Counted from the first letter of the stretch, positions 9,933 through 18,264 are shown. The stretch is 64,000 nt of DNA from Stenotrophomonas maltophilia (GCA_002435595.1 DJBL01000147.1:9152-73151); one strand, 5' to 3'. The notes: generated by a model not told the origin, from the sequence alone. Made by a program: numbers and translations.

Positions 9933-10799
9933 TCAGCGCGTGCCCCAGGCAATCAACCCGATCGCCACCACTGCCAGCCCCAGGCCGACGCGGTTCCACA
10001 CGCTGGTGCGTTCGCCAAACGCGAGCACGCCCACCAGGGCGCCCACCACCACCACGCCGATGTTCATCCCGGCAAACACCACCGCCGGGCTGTCCGGCAG
10101 GTGCTGGTGCGCGCGCACGTAGAACAGGATGTTGCCGAAGTTGAGCAGCCCCAGCAGCGCGCCGGCGCCCAGGTTGCGCCACGCCAGCGGCGAGGCGCCG
10201 CTGCAGTGGCGCCACAGCTGCAACGCCAGCATCAGCACGAAGGCCAGGCCGAAGCTGGCCGTCAGCGCGGCCATCGACGGGGTGCCCGACAGCGCCACCT
10301 GCTTGAGCAGGATGTCCACCAGCGCATACCCCACCCACACGCCCAGCAGCCAGGGCCAGGCGCGCTGCCCGTCCGGCGCCGCCACGCTGGCGCGGGGGCG
10401 CACGCTGATGCCCACGATCGCCAGCAGGCCCAGCCCCAGCCCGGCCAGCTTCCAGCCATTGGCGGTCTCGCCGAACACCAGAAACGCGGCGGTGAGCGAG
10501 AGCAGCAGCGACAGCCGCTGGGCCACGTCGCTGCGCACGATCCCGGCCCGGGTCACCGCCCGCGCCATCACCAGGAAGATCGACGGCAGCGCAACGGCCA
10601 GGCCCAGCAGCGCCAGCCACGGCGCATGCGCGGTCTGCAACGACGCCAGCGACGGCCGCAGCAGCACCAGGCTGAGCACGCTGGCCAGCAGGTAATTCCA
10701 GGTCACCACCTGCGCCATGTCCAGGCGCTGGCGCGGGGCCAGCTTGAGCAGCACCGACACCAGCACACTGCAGCACACACTGAAAACCAGATAGAGCAT
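9933..10799 (-). CDS. EamA/DMT-family membrane transporter
   Basis: A 288-residue integral membrane protein with about ten hydrophobic segments in two tandem EamA-like halves (roughly 1-140 and 145-288), the drug/metabolite transporter layout. The second half ends with ERTSVWNRVGLGLAVVAIG, typical of EamA repeats. The substrate cannot be told from sequence. Its start codon overlaps the upstream edge of the divergent hydrolase region by a few bases, so the two genes share a very short promoter region (10800-10854). Its 3' end is 15 bp from the convergent nuclease gene. Confidence 0.82.
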   Translation of the reverse strand: MLYLVFSVCCSVLVSVLLKLAPRQRLDMAQVVTWNYLLASVLSLVLLRPSLASLQTAHAPWLALLGLAVALPSIFLVMARAVTRAGIVRSDVAQRLSLLLSLTAAFLVFGETANGWKLAGLGLGLLAIVGISVRPRASVAAPDGQRAWPWLLGVWVGYALVDILLKQVALSGTPSMAALTASFGLAFVLMLALQLWRHCSGASPLAWRNLGAGALLGLLNFGNILFYVRAHQHLPDSPAVVFAGMNIGVVVVGALVGVLAFGERTSVWNRVGLGLAVVAIGLIAWGTR

Positions 10800-10854
10800 G
10801 ACGAACCCGGCAAGCGCGGCGGTGCAGCCCGCGGAGGAGCGGTATTATGACGCC

Positions 10855-11529
10855 ATGCACAATCCCCCTTTTCCCCAAGCCAGCGCTGCCCTGGTGCTGG
10901 ACGGCCCGGTCGGGCCGCTGGACGTCGCCGTCGACCTGCCCACCGGTGACGCGCCGGCCCAGCCGATCGTGGCGGTGATCTGCCACCCGCTGTCCACCGA
11001 GGGCGGCACCATGCACAACAAGGTGGTGACCATGGTCGCCACCACCCTGCGCGCGCTGGGCATCACCACGGTGCGCTTCAACTTCCGCAGCGTGGGCACC
11101 TCGGCCGGCAGCTTCGACCACGGCAACGGCGAGCAGGACGACCTGGCCGCCGTGGTGGCCTGGGTCCGCGCCCAGCGCCCGGGCGAGCAACTGTGGCTGG
11201 CCGGCTTCAGCTTCGGCGCCTTCGTCTCGCTCAAGGCCGCCGCTGCCCTGGGGCCGGACGCGCAGATCTCGATCGCCCCGCCGGCCGGGCGCTGGGACTT
11301 CGACGGCATCCAGCCGCCCGCGCAGTGGCTGGTCATCCAGGGCGAAGACGATGAGATCGTCGACCCGCAGGCGGTCTACCACTGGCTCGAGGGCCTGCAG
11401 GCGCCGCATGAGCTGGTGCGCATGCCCGACACCAGCCACTTCTTCCACCGCAAGCTGATCGACCTGCGCGGTGCGCTCACCCACGGCGTCAAGCACTGGC
11501 TGCCCGGCGCGGATACCGGCACGGCATGA
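10855..11529 (+). CDS. Alpha/beta hydrolase
   Basis: A 224-residue alpha/beta hydrolase. The nucleophile elbow is GFSFG (serine 119), the probable acid is in GEDDEIV (165-166) and the histidine in PDTSHFFHRK (H195 or H198). The HPLSTEGGTMHNKVV segment after strand 3 is the oxyanion region of the dienelactone hydrolase-like group found beside zapE in several proteobacteria. Substrate unknown. Start: ATG 10855 gives MHNPPFPQAS; a start at 10798 is open but would overlap the divergent transporter. It overlaps zapE by ATGA (11526-11529), implying translational coupling. Confidence 0.85.
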   Translation: MHNPPFPQASAALVLDGPVGPLDVAVDLPTGDAPAQPIVAVICHPLSTEGGTMHNKVVTMVATTLRALGITTVRFNFRSVGTSAGSFDHGNGEQDDLAAVVAWVRAQRPGEQLWLAGFSFGAFVSLKAAAALGPDAQISIAPPAGRWDFDGIQPPAQWLVIQGEDDEIVDPQAVYHWLEGLQAPHELVRMPDTSHFFHRKLIDLRGALTHGVKHWLPGADTGTA

Positions 11530-12626
11530 GCGAACTGGCAATGACCCCGTCGCAGCGCTACGCCGAGGGCGTGGCCCGGGGCGAATGGCAGAACGACCCG
11601 GCCCAGCACGCCGCCCTGGCCGAGCTGGACCGGATCCACCTGGCCCTGGTCGACAGCGCCCAGGACGGCTGGCTGGACCGCCTGTCGGCGTTCTGGAAGA
11701 AGCCTGACCCGGTCAAGGGCCTGTATTTCTGGGGCGGGGTAGGGCGCGGCAAGACCTTCCTGGTCGACCTGTTCTTCGACGGCCTGCCGATCGAGCAGAA
11801 GTACCGCACCCATTTCCACCGGTTCATGCGTGGCATCCACGAGCGCCTGCGCGAGCACCAGGGGCAGAGCGACCCGCTGGCGAAAATCGCCCAGGAGTGG
11901 CGCGCCAGGCTGCGCGTGCTGGTGCTGGATGAGTTCTTCGTCACCGACATCGGCGATGCCATGCTGCTGGCGCGCCTGCTGGAGCGCCTGTTCGCCGAGG
12001 GCGTCACCCTGGTGACCACCTCCAATACGGCCGTGGAGAACCTGTACCTCAACGGCCTGCAGCGCGACAGCTTCCTGCCGGCCATCGGCCTGCTGCAGAC
12101 CTACTGCGTGGAGCTGTACGCCGAAGGCACCGAGGACTACCGGATGCGCGCGCTGACCCGCTCGCCGGTGTACCAGGCCCCGCGCGACCCCGGCAGCGAT
12201 GCCTGGCTGGGCACGCGCTGGGCCGAACTGAGCGGGGGCCAGCCGGCCAAGCCGGGCAACATCGAGATCGAGGGCCGCAAGATCCCGGTGCGGGCGCGCG
12301 GCAAGAGCATCGCCTGGTTCGATTTCAAGGCCCTGTGCGAAGGCCCGCGTGGCCCGTCGGACTACATCGAGATCGCGCACGAGTTCAACACCGTGCTGCT
12401 CGGCGACATCCCGCATTTCGACAAGCTGAATGAAGATGCTGCGCGCCGCTTCGTCAACCTGATCGACGAACTCTACGACCGCCACGTCAACCTGGTCTGC
12501 ACCGCCACCGATGCGCCGGTGGCGCTGTACTCGGGCACGCGCCTGCAGGGCGCGTTCGAACGCACCGCCTCGCGCCTGATCGAGATGCAGAGCGCCGAGT
12601 ACCTGGGCACCCCGCACCGCGCGTAG
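11526..12626 (+). CDS. zapE: Cell division protein ZapE (AFG1-family ATPase)
   Basis: A 366-residue AFG1/LACE1-type ATPase. The Walker A is GGVGRGKT (70-77) and the Walker B is RVLVLDEFFVTDIGDAM. The HFHRFMRGIHERL helix, the sensor-like VTLVTTSNTAVENLY and the C-terminal FVNLIDELYDRHVNLVCTA are family signatures. In E. coli ZapE associates with the Z-ring late in constriction and destabilises FtsZ polymers with ATP. It is translationally coupled to the upstream hydrolase. Its TAG stop (12624-12626) lies inside the GTAG start of a palindromic repeat, as seen for three other genes in this window. Confidence 0.93.
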   Translation: MSELAMTPSQRYAEGVARGEWQNDPAQHAALAELDRIHLALVDSAQDGWLDRLSAFWKKPDPVKGLYFWGGVGRGKTFLVDLFFDGLPIEQKYRTHFHRFMRGIHERLREHQGQSDPLAKIAQEWRARLRVLVLDEFFVTDIGDAMLLARLLERLFAEGVTLVTTSNTAVENLYLNGLQRDSFLPAIGLLQTYCVELYAEGTEDYRMRALTRSPVYQAPRDPGSDAWLGTRWAELSGGQPAKPGNIEIEGRKIPVRARGKSIAWFDFKALCEGPRGPSDYIEIAHEFNTVLLGDIPHFDKLNEDAARRFVNLIDELYDRHVNLVCTATDAPVALYSGTRLQGAFERTASRLIEMQSAEYLGTPHRA

Positions 12627-12687
12627 CTCCACGCCGGGCCTGGATAGGCCGTGATGTAGATCCACGCCATGCGGGGATGCTGGCTAC
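12623..12687. repeat. GTAG repeat pair between two convergent genes
   Basis: GTAGCTCCACGCCGGGCCTGG begins at 12623, and a second GTAGATCCACGCCATGCGGGGATG begins at 12656 and closes with CTAC at 12684-12687. Both ends fall on stop codons: the left GTAG contains the TAG of zapE, and the right one, read on the minus strand, contains the TAG of the DUF2884 gene. The two convergent genes are therefore separated by nothing but this SMAG-type element, which may also act as a hairpin at the ends of both mRNAs. Confidence 0.82.
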
Positions 12688-13505
12688 GGCGGCGGCAGCA
12701 CCAGCGCATCCCCGCGCGGCTGTTCGTGCGCGATCGGCGCCGCCGCGCCCCCGTCGCGGTCCATCACCATCATCGCCAGCGGCTTGCTCTGGTAGCGCAC
12801 CTCCAACGACTGCTGGATCGCATCCAGCGCCAGCACCTGGGTGCACAGCGACTGGGTCTGCGTCTCCAGCGCCTGCCCGCGCACCTCCATGCGGCGCTCC
12901 AGGTCGGCCTCCATCTTCTCGGCGCGGGCCTCGATCCGGTCCGATCCGCCGGTCAGCATCGTCCACAGCACGCCGCGGGCGAGCGAGCCGGACAAGCTCT
13001 CGGCCGCGTCCTGCACATGCCGGTCGAAGCCCTGCTCAAACACCGCCTGCTCCCAGATCCCGCGTCCCAGCGTGCGAGCCACATAGGCGTGTGCATCCTG
13101 CCGCAGCCGCTCCACCCGTCGCTGGGTGCCGCCGCTGCCGGTCATGATCTCCACCGTGGCGCCCAGCGCATCGAAGGCGATGTCCGTGGCCTCGCCGGCG
13201 ACGCCGGCCACCGCGGGTACCAACTGGCGCGTGCCCCACTCGAGCTGGCGCAGGCGCTGGGCATCCGCGTCGCTGACGGGGATGGGCTGGCGGTCGATGT
13301 TCAGCTCGCCATCGTGGAAGAAGATCTCCGCCGGCACCTGGTCGCGGTTGCGCAGCCAGATCCCGCCGCTGTCCACCAGCACGTTGTACGGCGTGCTCAC
13401 CCCGCATTGGCGGGAGGAGAGCTGCGGGGCCTTGCTCTGGCCCGCAGCGGCGGTGCTGGCCGCGGCCAGGCCCAACAGCAGACATCCGGTCAGGGGCAGG
13501 CGCAT
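12684..13505 (-). CDS. Exported DUF2884-family protein
   Basis: A 273-residue protein with a signal peptide (MRLPLTGCLLLGLAAASTAAAG) followed by a mature part that starts QCGVSTPYNVLVDSGGIWL and contains FFHDGELNIDRQPIPVSDAD. This arrangement is typical of the DUF2884/YggN family of periplasmic proteins of unknown function. A helical, charged middle (about 180-235, RIEARAEKMEADLERRMEVR) may be coiled coil. The ATG at 13505 is chosen because the signal peptide starts there; an ATG at 13517 is equally open and neither has a strong ribosome site. Its TAG stop is supplied by the adjacent GTAG repeat. Family membership is fairly sure; no function can be given. Confidence 0.72.
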   Translation of the reverse strand: MRLPLTGCLLLGLAAASTAAAGQSKAPQLSSRQCGVSTPYNVLVDSGGIWLRNRDQVPAEIFFHDGELNIDRQPIPVSDADAQRLRQLEWGTRQLVPAVAGVAGEATDIAFDALGATVEIMTGSGGTQRRVERLRQDAHAYVARTLGRGIWEQAVFEQGFDRHVQDAAESLSGSLARGVLWTMLTGGSDRIEARAEKMEADLERRMEVRGQALETQTQSLCTQVLALDAIQQSLEVRYQSKPLAMMVMDRDGGAAAPIAHEQPRGDALVLPPP

Positions 13506-13776
13506 GGTCGCGTTCATCCAAGGAGGCAACCGGAGCGTGGCACCGCGCGCGCCCCCCCGGCGCGGGTCGGAAGTCACCCTGACCGGCGGCCATTCGTTAG
13601 GGTTGTGTGAGCGGGCGTTGTTCTGTTTTCGAGCAGGACAATCCGGCCATCTGCCCTTGACTGCGCACTCGGTTTCGACGGGGCCGGACCGTTCGTCGGA
13701 CGCCTTTCCGGTCCGGTCCTTGCGCCCCAAGGGATTGGCCATTTGCACTACATTTGGCGTTGACGACACCTGGTAC

Positions 13777-13792
13777 CCCCACTATCTTGTGG
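13777..13792 (+). promoter_or_regulatory. Candidate NrdR box upstream of nrdA
   Basis: CCCCACTATCTTGTGG matches about 12 of 16 positions of the NrdR consensus ACACWAWATMTTGTGT. A weaker look-alike around 13743-13758 (GCACTACATTTGG) lies 34 bp upstream. NrdR boxes usually come as pairs three helical turns (about 31-32 bp) apart, so the spacing is slightly off. NrdR represses ribonucleotide reductase genes in response to dATP/ATP. The site is about 280 bp from the nrdA start. Confidence 0.45.
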
Positions 13793-13881
13793 CCGTCGGT
13801 ACCAGCGACCACAAGTCGCCGGGCGTATCGCCTTCACGCCGATGGCCTGAAGACCTACTGACAACCGCACGAAAGTACAGC

Positions 13882-14070
13882 GTGCGGTGCCGGTCGCACC
13901 ACTCCCGGGGGAGAGGACCTGTAACGCACGGAAACCGCCACGCAGGCCTGCCTGCGCAGTCGCGGCCCATGCGACACCACAGGGCCACTCTGGGAATCCC
14001 GTGCACCGGTCCGGCGCCTGCAGGCCAGGTGACGCTGTACGACCCCAAATCACGCCAAGAGGAAAACGCC
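13882..14070 (+). other. Long structured leader in front of nrdA
   Basis: About 565 bp (13506-14070) separate the DUF2884 gene from nrdA, and no convincing gene is in it. The nrdA-proximal part is rich in perfect inverted repeats: GTGCG...CGCAC at 13882-13899, CGCAGGC-CT-GCCTGCG at 13941-13956, and GTCGC...GCGAC at 13959-13975. If transcription starts near the NrdR-like site, the mRNA has a structured leader of roughly 250 nt. I compared it with the cobalamin riboswitch, which controls some reductase genes, and did not find its core motifs. It could be a regulatory leader of unknown type or just GC-rich spacer. Confidence 0.4.
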
Positions 14071-16482
14071 GTGAGCACCGAAACCAGCGCAGCCACCCAG
14101 CAGGAAAGCGAGTTCCTTCTGACCTCGCCGCCCACGGCCAACGCCATGAGCGTCACCAAGCGCAACGGCACTACCGAACTGGTGGACCTGAACAAGATCG
14201 TGCGCGCGGTACAGCGCTCGGCCGAAGGCCTGCATGCGGTCGACCCGATGCGCGTGGCCACCCGCACCATTTCCGGCCTGTACAACGGCGCCACCACCCA
14301 GGAACTGGACGAGCTGTCCATCCGCACCGCCGCCCTGCTGATCGGTGAAGAACCCGAGTACGGCCGCCTGGCTGCGCGCCTGCTGGCCAACTTCATCGCC
14401 AAGGAAGTGTCCGGCCAGGAGATCTACGCGTTCTCCCAGTCGGTGGGCCGTGGCCACGAAGTGGGCCTGATCAACGACCGCCTGCTGAACTTCGTGCAGA
14501 CCAACGCGCGCAAGCTCAACGATGCGATCGACATGTCGCTGGACCTGAACTTCGATTACTTCGGCCTGCGGACCCTGTACGACCGCTACCTGCTGCGCCA
14601 TCCGCACACCCGCAAGGTGATCGAGACCCCGCAGCAGTTCTTCCTGCGCATCGCCAGCGCGCTGAGCGAGGACGTGCCGGAAACCCTGGCGCTGTACAAG
14701 CGCATGGGCAGCCTGGACTACCTGCCGTCCAGCCCGACCCTGTTCAACTCCGGTACCACCCACGAGCAGCTGTCCTCGTGCTTCCTGCTCGATTCGCCGC
14801 AGGATTCGCTGGAGTCGATCTACGCCAAGTACGGCGACATCGCCCAGCTCTCCAAGTTCAGCGGCGGCATCGGCGTCAGCTACACCCGCGTGCGTTCGCG
14901 CGGTTCGCTGATCAAGTCGACCAACGGCCATTCCAACGGCATCGTGCCGTGGCTCAAGACCATGGATTCGTCGGTGGCCGCGGTCAACCAGGGCGGCAAG
15001 CGCAAGGGCGCGGCCTGCGTGTACCTGGAAACCTGGCATGCCGACATCGAGGATTTCCTCGAGCTGCGTGACAACACCGGCGACGAATCGCGCCGTGCGC
15101 ACAACCTGAACCTGGCCAACTGGATCCCGGACCTGTTCATGCAGCGCGTGGAGAACGACCAGGAATGGTCGCTGTTCGATCCGCGCGTGGTGCCCGAGTT
15201 CACCGATCTGTTCGGCGAGGCCTTCGAGCAGGCCTACCTGCAGGCCGAAGCCCAGGGCAAGGCCCAGCGCACCATCTCCGCGCGCAAGCTGTACTCGCGC
15301 ATGATGCGTACCCTGGCCGAGACCGGCAACGGCTGGATGACCTTCAAGGACAAGTGCAACCGCGCCAGCAACCAGACCCTGCGCGCGGGCAACGTGATCC
15401 ACCTGTCCAACCTGTGCACCGAAATCCTGGAGATCACCTCGGCCGAAGAGACCGCGGTGTGCAACCTGGGCTCGATCAACCTGGGCAACCATTTCGATGC
15501 CCACGGCGAGTTCGATTTCGACAAGCTGGCCGACACCGTGCGCCTGGCCGTGCGCCAGCTCGACCGCGTGATCGACCTGAACTTCTACCCGATCGAAACC
15601 GCGCGCCGTGGCAACCTGCGCTGGCGTCCGGTCGGCCTGGGCTGCATGGGCCTGCAGGACGTGTTCTTCCGCAAGCGCCTGGCCTTCGACAGTGCCGAAG
15701 CGCGCGCGCTGTCCAAGAAGATTGCCGAAGCGATCTACTTCCACGCCCTGGAAACCTCGGTGGAGCTGGCCCAGGAACGCGGCAAGCACCCGTCCTTCGC
15801 CGACACCCGTGCGGCCAGCGGCGAGCTGCAGTTCGATGCCTGGAACGTGGTGCCCGAAGACACCGCGCGTTGGGACGCCCTGCGTGAGCGGATCAAGGAA
15901 CATGGCCTGCGCAACTCGCTGCTGATCGCCATCGCCCCGACCGCGACCATCGCCTCGATCGCCGGTTGCTACGAGTGCGTGGAACCGCAGGTATCCAACC
16001 TGTTCAAGCGCGAAACCCTGTCCGGCGACTTCCTGCAGGTCAACCGTTACCTGGTGAACGAGCTGAAGAAGCTGGGCCACTGGACCCCGGAAATGCGCGA
16101 CGCGATCAAGCTGGCCGAAGGTTCCATCCAGGGCATCGCGCAGATCCCGGAAACCCTGCGCCAGGTCTACCGCACCGCCTGGGAACTGCCGATGCGTTCG
16201 CTGATCGACATGGCCGCCGATCGCGGCGCGTTCATCGACCAGTCCGCCTCGCTCAACCTGTTCATGGAGAGCCCGAACATCGGCGCGATGTCCTCCATGT
16301 ACATGTACGCCTGGAAGCAGGGCATCAAGACCACCTACTACCTGCGTTCGCGCCCGGCGACCAAGATCGCCAAGACGACGATCAGCCAGGGCTCGCATGC
16401 CGCGCCGGAAAAGGTGTTCAGCCCGGACGAAGCCGTCGCCTGCTCGCTGGAGAACCCGGAAAGCTGCGAAGCCTGCCAGTAA
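14071..16482 (+). CDS. nrdA: Class Ia ribonucleoside-diphosphate reductase, alpha (large) subunit
   Basis: An 803-residue catalytic subunit reducing ribonucleoside diphosphates. The N-terminal ATP-cone (from MSVTKRNGTTELVDLNKIVR) implies dATP feedback control. Active-site regions: SSCFLLDSPQDS (first redox cysteine), HLSNLCTEI (radical cysteine) and TAVCNLGSINLGNHF (second redox cysteine). The C-terminal CEAC is the thiol pair that re-reduces the active site. The start is GTG 14071 (MSTETSAATQQ) after AAGAGGAAAA. A hairpin terminator follows at once. nrdB lies 550 bp downstream, separated by an unrelated low-GC gene, which is unusual because nrdA and nrdB are normally adjacent. A candidate NrdR box and a long leader precede it. 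Confidence 0.96.
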   Translation: MSTETSAATQQESEFLLTSPPTANAMSVTKRNGTTELVDLNKIVRAVQRSAEGLHAVDPMRVATRTISGLYNGATTQELDELSIRTAALLIGEEPEYGRLAARLLANFIAKEVSGQEIYAFSQSVGRGHEVGLINDRLLNFVQTNARKLNDAIDMSLDLNFDYFGLRTLYDRYLLRHPHTRKVIETPQQFFLRIASALSEDVPETLALYKRMGSLDYLPSSPTLFNSGTTHEQLSSCFLLDSPQDSLESIYAKYGDIAQLSKFSGGIGVSYTRVRSRGSLIKSTNGHSNGIVPWLKTMDSSVAAVNQGGKRKGAACVYLETWHADIEDFLELRDNTGDESRRAHNLNLANWIPDLFMQRVENDQEWSLFDPRVVPEFTDLFGEAFEQAYLQAEAQGKAQRTISARKLYSRMMRTLAETGNGWMTFKDKCNRASNQTLRAGNVIHLSNLCTEILEITSAEETAVCNLGSINLGNHFDAHGEFDFDKLADTVRLAVRQLDRVIDLNFYPIETARRGNLRWRPVGLGCMGLQDVFFRKRLAFDSAEARALSKKIAEAIYFHALETSVELAQERGKHPSFADTRAASGELQFDAWNVVPEDTARWDALRERIKEHGLRNSLLIAIAPTATIASIAGCYECVEPQVSNLFKRETLSGDFLQVNRYLVNELKKLGHWTPEMRDAIKLAEGSIQGIAQIPETLRQVYRTAWELPMRSLIDMAADRGAFIDQSASLNLFMESPNIGAMSSMYMYAWKQGIKTTYYLRSRPATKIAKTTISQGSHAAPEKVFSPDEAVACSLENPESCEACQ

Positions 16483-16490
16483 AAAAAGAA

Positions 16491-16516
16491 GGGCCCCGAG
16501 CTGTAACTCGGGGCCC
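16491..16516. terminator. Hairpin terminator after nrdA
   Basis: A 10-bp perfect stem GGGCCCCGAG / CTCGGGGCCC with loop CTGTAA sits 8 bp after the nrdA stop. The plus strand has only TTC after the stem. Seven A residues precede it, giving a U-tract on the minus strand, so it is a strong hairpin in either direction and a canonical intrinsic terminator only for minus-strand transcripts. It would limit read-through from nrdA into nrdB. Confidence 0.75.
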
Positions 16517-16662
16517 TTCAGATGCTTCACAAAACGTCCATAACCACTTGGGCGGGACGTCTTCGATCAGCCACTTCCTCTAAGAAGCGGAGTCACTATA
16601 CCGCTAACGGTGGCCTGATCAAAGTTCTGAGCCCAGGTACTTCCAGTACAGGAGTAACTGTT

Positions 16663-16911
16663 GTGAGCAAAGATCAAGACCGTATGGTTTATCGTCGCGA
16701 TGATGGTCAGTGGGTGAACAAGCGCAATGATGCTGAACGCGCCTCAAGCCTCCATCAGACTCAGAGCCAAGCTGAAGAAAGCGCTCGCCGGATGTTGTTT
16801 AACCAAGGCGGCGGTGAACTTACGACCAAGGGGCGGAATGGTCTGATTCGTAGTAAAGACACCATCGCGCCGGGAAGTGACCCATTTCCTCCTCGTGATA
16901 CTGAACGCTAA
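16663..16911 (+). CDS. Small DUF2188-family protein in a low-GC insert
   Basis: An 82-residue basic, soluble protein. RMVYRRDDGQWVNKRNDAER, then ASSLHQTQSQAEESARRML and NQGGGELTTKGRNGLIR, end in DPFPPRD; this order matches DUF2188 proteins, whose function is unknown. The start is GTG 16663, set by AGGAG eight bases upstream; the frame is open further upstream but without signals. Base composition is close to 50 percent GC with codons such as GGT, CGT, AAT and TTT, unlike the surrounding genes. It lies between nrdA and nrdB, flanked by a hairpin on each side, so it looks like an acquired gene lodged between the two reductase genes. Confidence 0.75.
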   Translation: MSKDQDRMVYRRDDGQWVNKRNDAERASSLHQTQSQAEESARRMLFNQGGGELTTKGRNGLIRSKDTIAPGSDPFPPRDTER

Positions 16912-16949
16912 TCTGAACAATTAGCTGTCGCTTCTAATACAAGTAATAT

Positions 16950-16976
16950 GGGCACAGGGATGTGCCCGAATATTTT
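16950..16976 (+). terminator. Intrinsic terminator after the DUF2188 gene
   Basis: The stem GGGCACA / TGTGCCC (16950-16956 and 16961-16967) with tetraloop GGGA is followed by GAATATTTTT and then TTTTTTT at 16983. It closes the small gene 39 bp after its stop. It also means nrdB is either transcribed from its own promoter in the AT-rich DNA at 16977-17032 or depends on read-through. Confidence 0.8.
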
Positions 16977-17032
16977 TCCCATTTTTTTCTTTCAATGCTG
17001 ATTCATGGCATTGATGACATGTGAGACCCCCT

Positions 17033-18052
17033 ATGGCAGACACGCCGCGCCAGATGTTGCTCGATCCAGGTTTTGAACTGACCTTGCGCCCGATGCGCTA
17101 CCCGCAGTTCTATGACATGTATCGCAACGCGATCAAGAACACCTGGACGGTCGAGGAAATCAATTTCCAGATCGACATCAGCGACCTGCACAGCAAGATG
17201 TCGCCGGGCGAACGCCACCTGATCCACCGCCTGGTCGCGTTCTTCGCCACCGGCGATTCGATCGTGTCCAACAACCTGGTGCTGAACCTGTACCAGCATC
17301 TGAACGCGCCGGAAGCGCGCATGTACCTGTCGCGCCAGCTGTATGAAGAGGCGCTGCACGTGCAGTTCTACCTGACCCTGCTCGACAACTACCTGCCCGA
17401 TCCGGACGAGCGCGCCAAGGCGTTCGACGCGGTGGAGAACATCGACTCGATCAAGAAGAAGGCCGACTTCTGCTTCAAGTGGATCGACTCGATCCAGAAC
17501 CTCAAGCGCATCGAGACCCGTGACGAGCGCCGCCAGTTCCTGCTCAACCAGATCTGCTTTGCCGCGTGCATCGAAGGCCTGTTCTTCTTTGCCGCCTTCG
17601 CCTACGTTTACTACTTCCGTTCGCGCGGCTTGCTCAACGGCCTGGCCTCGGGCACCAACTGGGTGTTCCGCGACGAAAGCGCGCACATGGAGTTCGCCTT
17701 CGAATGCGTGGACGTGATCCGCGAGGAAGAGCCGGACCTGTTCGACGACGCGATGAAGCAGCAGGTGTATGACATGCTGGCCGAAGCGATCGAATGCGAA
17801 GTGCAGTTCGCCGAGGACGTGCTGTCCGGCGGCGTGGCGGGCATTTCCACCCGCGACATGCGCCAGTACCTGCAGCACTGCGCCGACAACCATTTCCACC
17901 GCCTGGGCATGGAGCGCAAGTACAACGTGCGCAACCCGCTGAGCTTCATGGAACTGCAGGACGTGCAGGAACTGACCAACTTCTTCGAACGCCGCTCCTC
18001 GGCCTACCAGGTGGGCGTGAAGGGCGAGGTCTCGTTCGACATGTCGTTCTGA
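17033..18052 (+). CDS. nrdB: Class Ia ribonucleoside-diphosphate reductase, beta (small) subunit
   Basis: A 339-residue radical-generating subunit. The ferritin-like iron ligands are visible in YEEALHVQFY and in FRDESAHMEFAFE, and FFEGLFFFAAFAYVYYF-like sequence surrounds the radical site. It generates the tyrosyl radical passed to NrdA. The start is ATG 17033 (MADTPRQMLLDPGF), with an in-frame GTG at 17021 as alternative; neither has a good ribosome site. It sits 550 bp after nrdA behind two hairpins. A strong terminator follows. No NrdR box was seen directly upstream. Confidence 0.95.
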   Translation: MADTPRQMLLDPGFELTLRPMRYPQFYDMYRNAIKNTWTVEEINFQIDISDLHSKMSPGERHLIHRLVAFFATGDSIVSNNLVLNLYQHLNAPEARMYLSRQLYEEALHVQFYLTLLDNYLPDPDERAKAFDAVENIDSIKKKADFCFKWIDSIQNLKRIETRDERRQFLLNQICFAACIEGLFFFAAFAYVYYFRSRGLLNGLASGTNWVFRDESAHMEFAFECVDVIREEEPDLFDDAMKQQVYDMLAEAIECEVQFAEDVLSGGVAGISTRDMRQYLQHCADNHFHRLGMERKYNVRNPLSFMELQDVQELTNFFERRSSAYQVGVKGEVSFDMSF

Positions 18053-18077
18053 TTCCAGCGCCACACCCATCCACGAA

Positions 18078-18103
18078 AACCCCGGCCCAGTGCCGGGGTT
18101 TTT
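18078..18103 (+). terminator. Intrinsic terminator after nrdB
   Basis: A 9-bp stem AACCCCGGC / GCCGGGGTT (18078-18086, 18092-18100) with a CCAGT loop is followed by TTTCGTTT, 25 bp after the nrdB stop. The AAAA before the stem makes it usable from the other side as well. Confidence 0.9.
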
Positions 18104-18120
18104 CGTTTCCGAGCGCCGAC

Positions 18121-18190
18121 GTAGAGCCACCCCATGGGTGGCTGCGCTGGGCACCAGCACCGCGCGCAGCCACCCATGGGGTGGCTCTAC
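18121..18190. repeat. 70-bp GTAG repeat dimer (near-perfect palindrome)
   Basis: GTAGAGCCACCCCATGGGTGGCTGCG is followed after 18 bp by its inverse, CGCAGCCACCCATGGGGTGGCTCTAC. Each half is itself palindromic (GCCACCC-CAT-GGGTGGC). It is the same head-to-head architecture as the arrays at 7723 and 48675 but with a different arm sequence, so it is another subfamily of the GTAG elements. It lies between the nrdB terminator and the thioesterase gene. Confidence 0.9.
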
Positions 18191-18264
18191 CCGGCAACGC
18201 GACACCACCACCCCGCCCCCTGCCGTATCATCCGCGCCGACCCTACATTCAACCGGCCACCCCG

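Noticed and set aside
13882..14070. Cobalamin riboswitch before nrdA
   Set aside because: A GGTGCC and GC hairpins are present, but the core blocks (AAACGGGAA-GGTG, CTGCCCCCGCA, AGCCxGGAGACC) are missing, unlike the clear aptamer upstream of metE.
14050..16530. An 826-residue minus-strand frame over nrdA
   Set aside because: Antisense artefact of a highly biased, well-conserved nrdA gene.
16483..17032. Prophage or insertion-sequence remnant between nrdA and nrdB
   Set aside because: Only one small gene and two terminators are visible; no integrase, transposase, target duplication or inverted ends were found.
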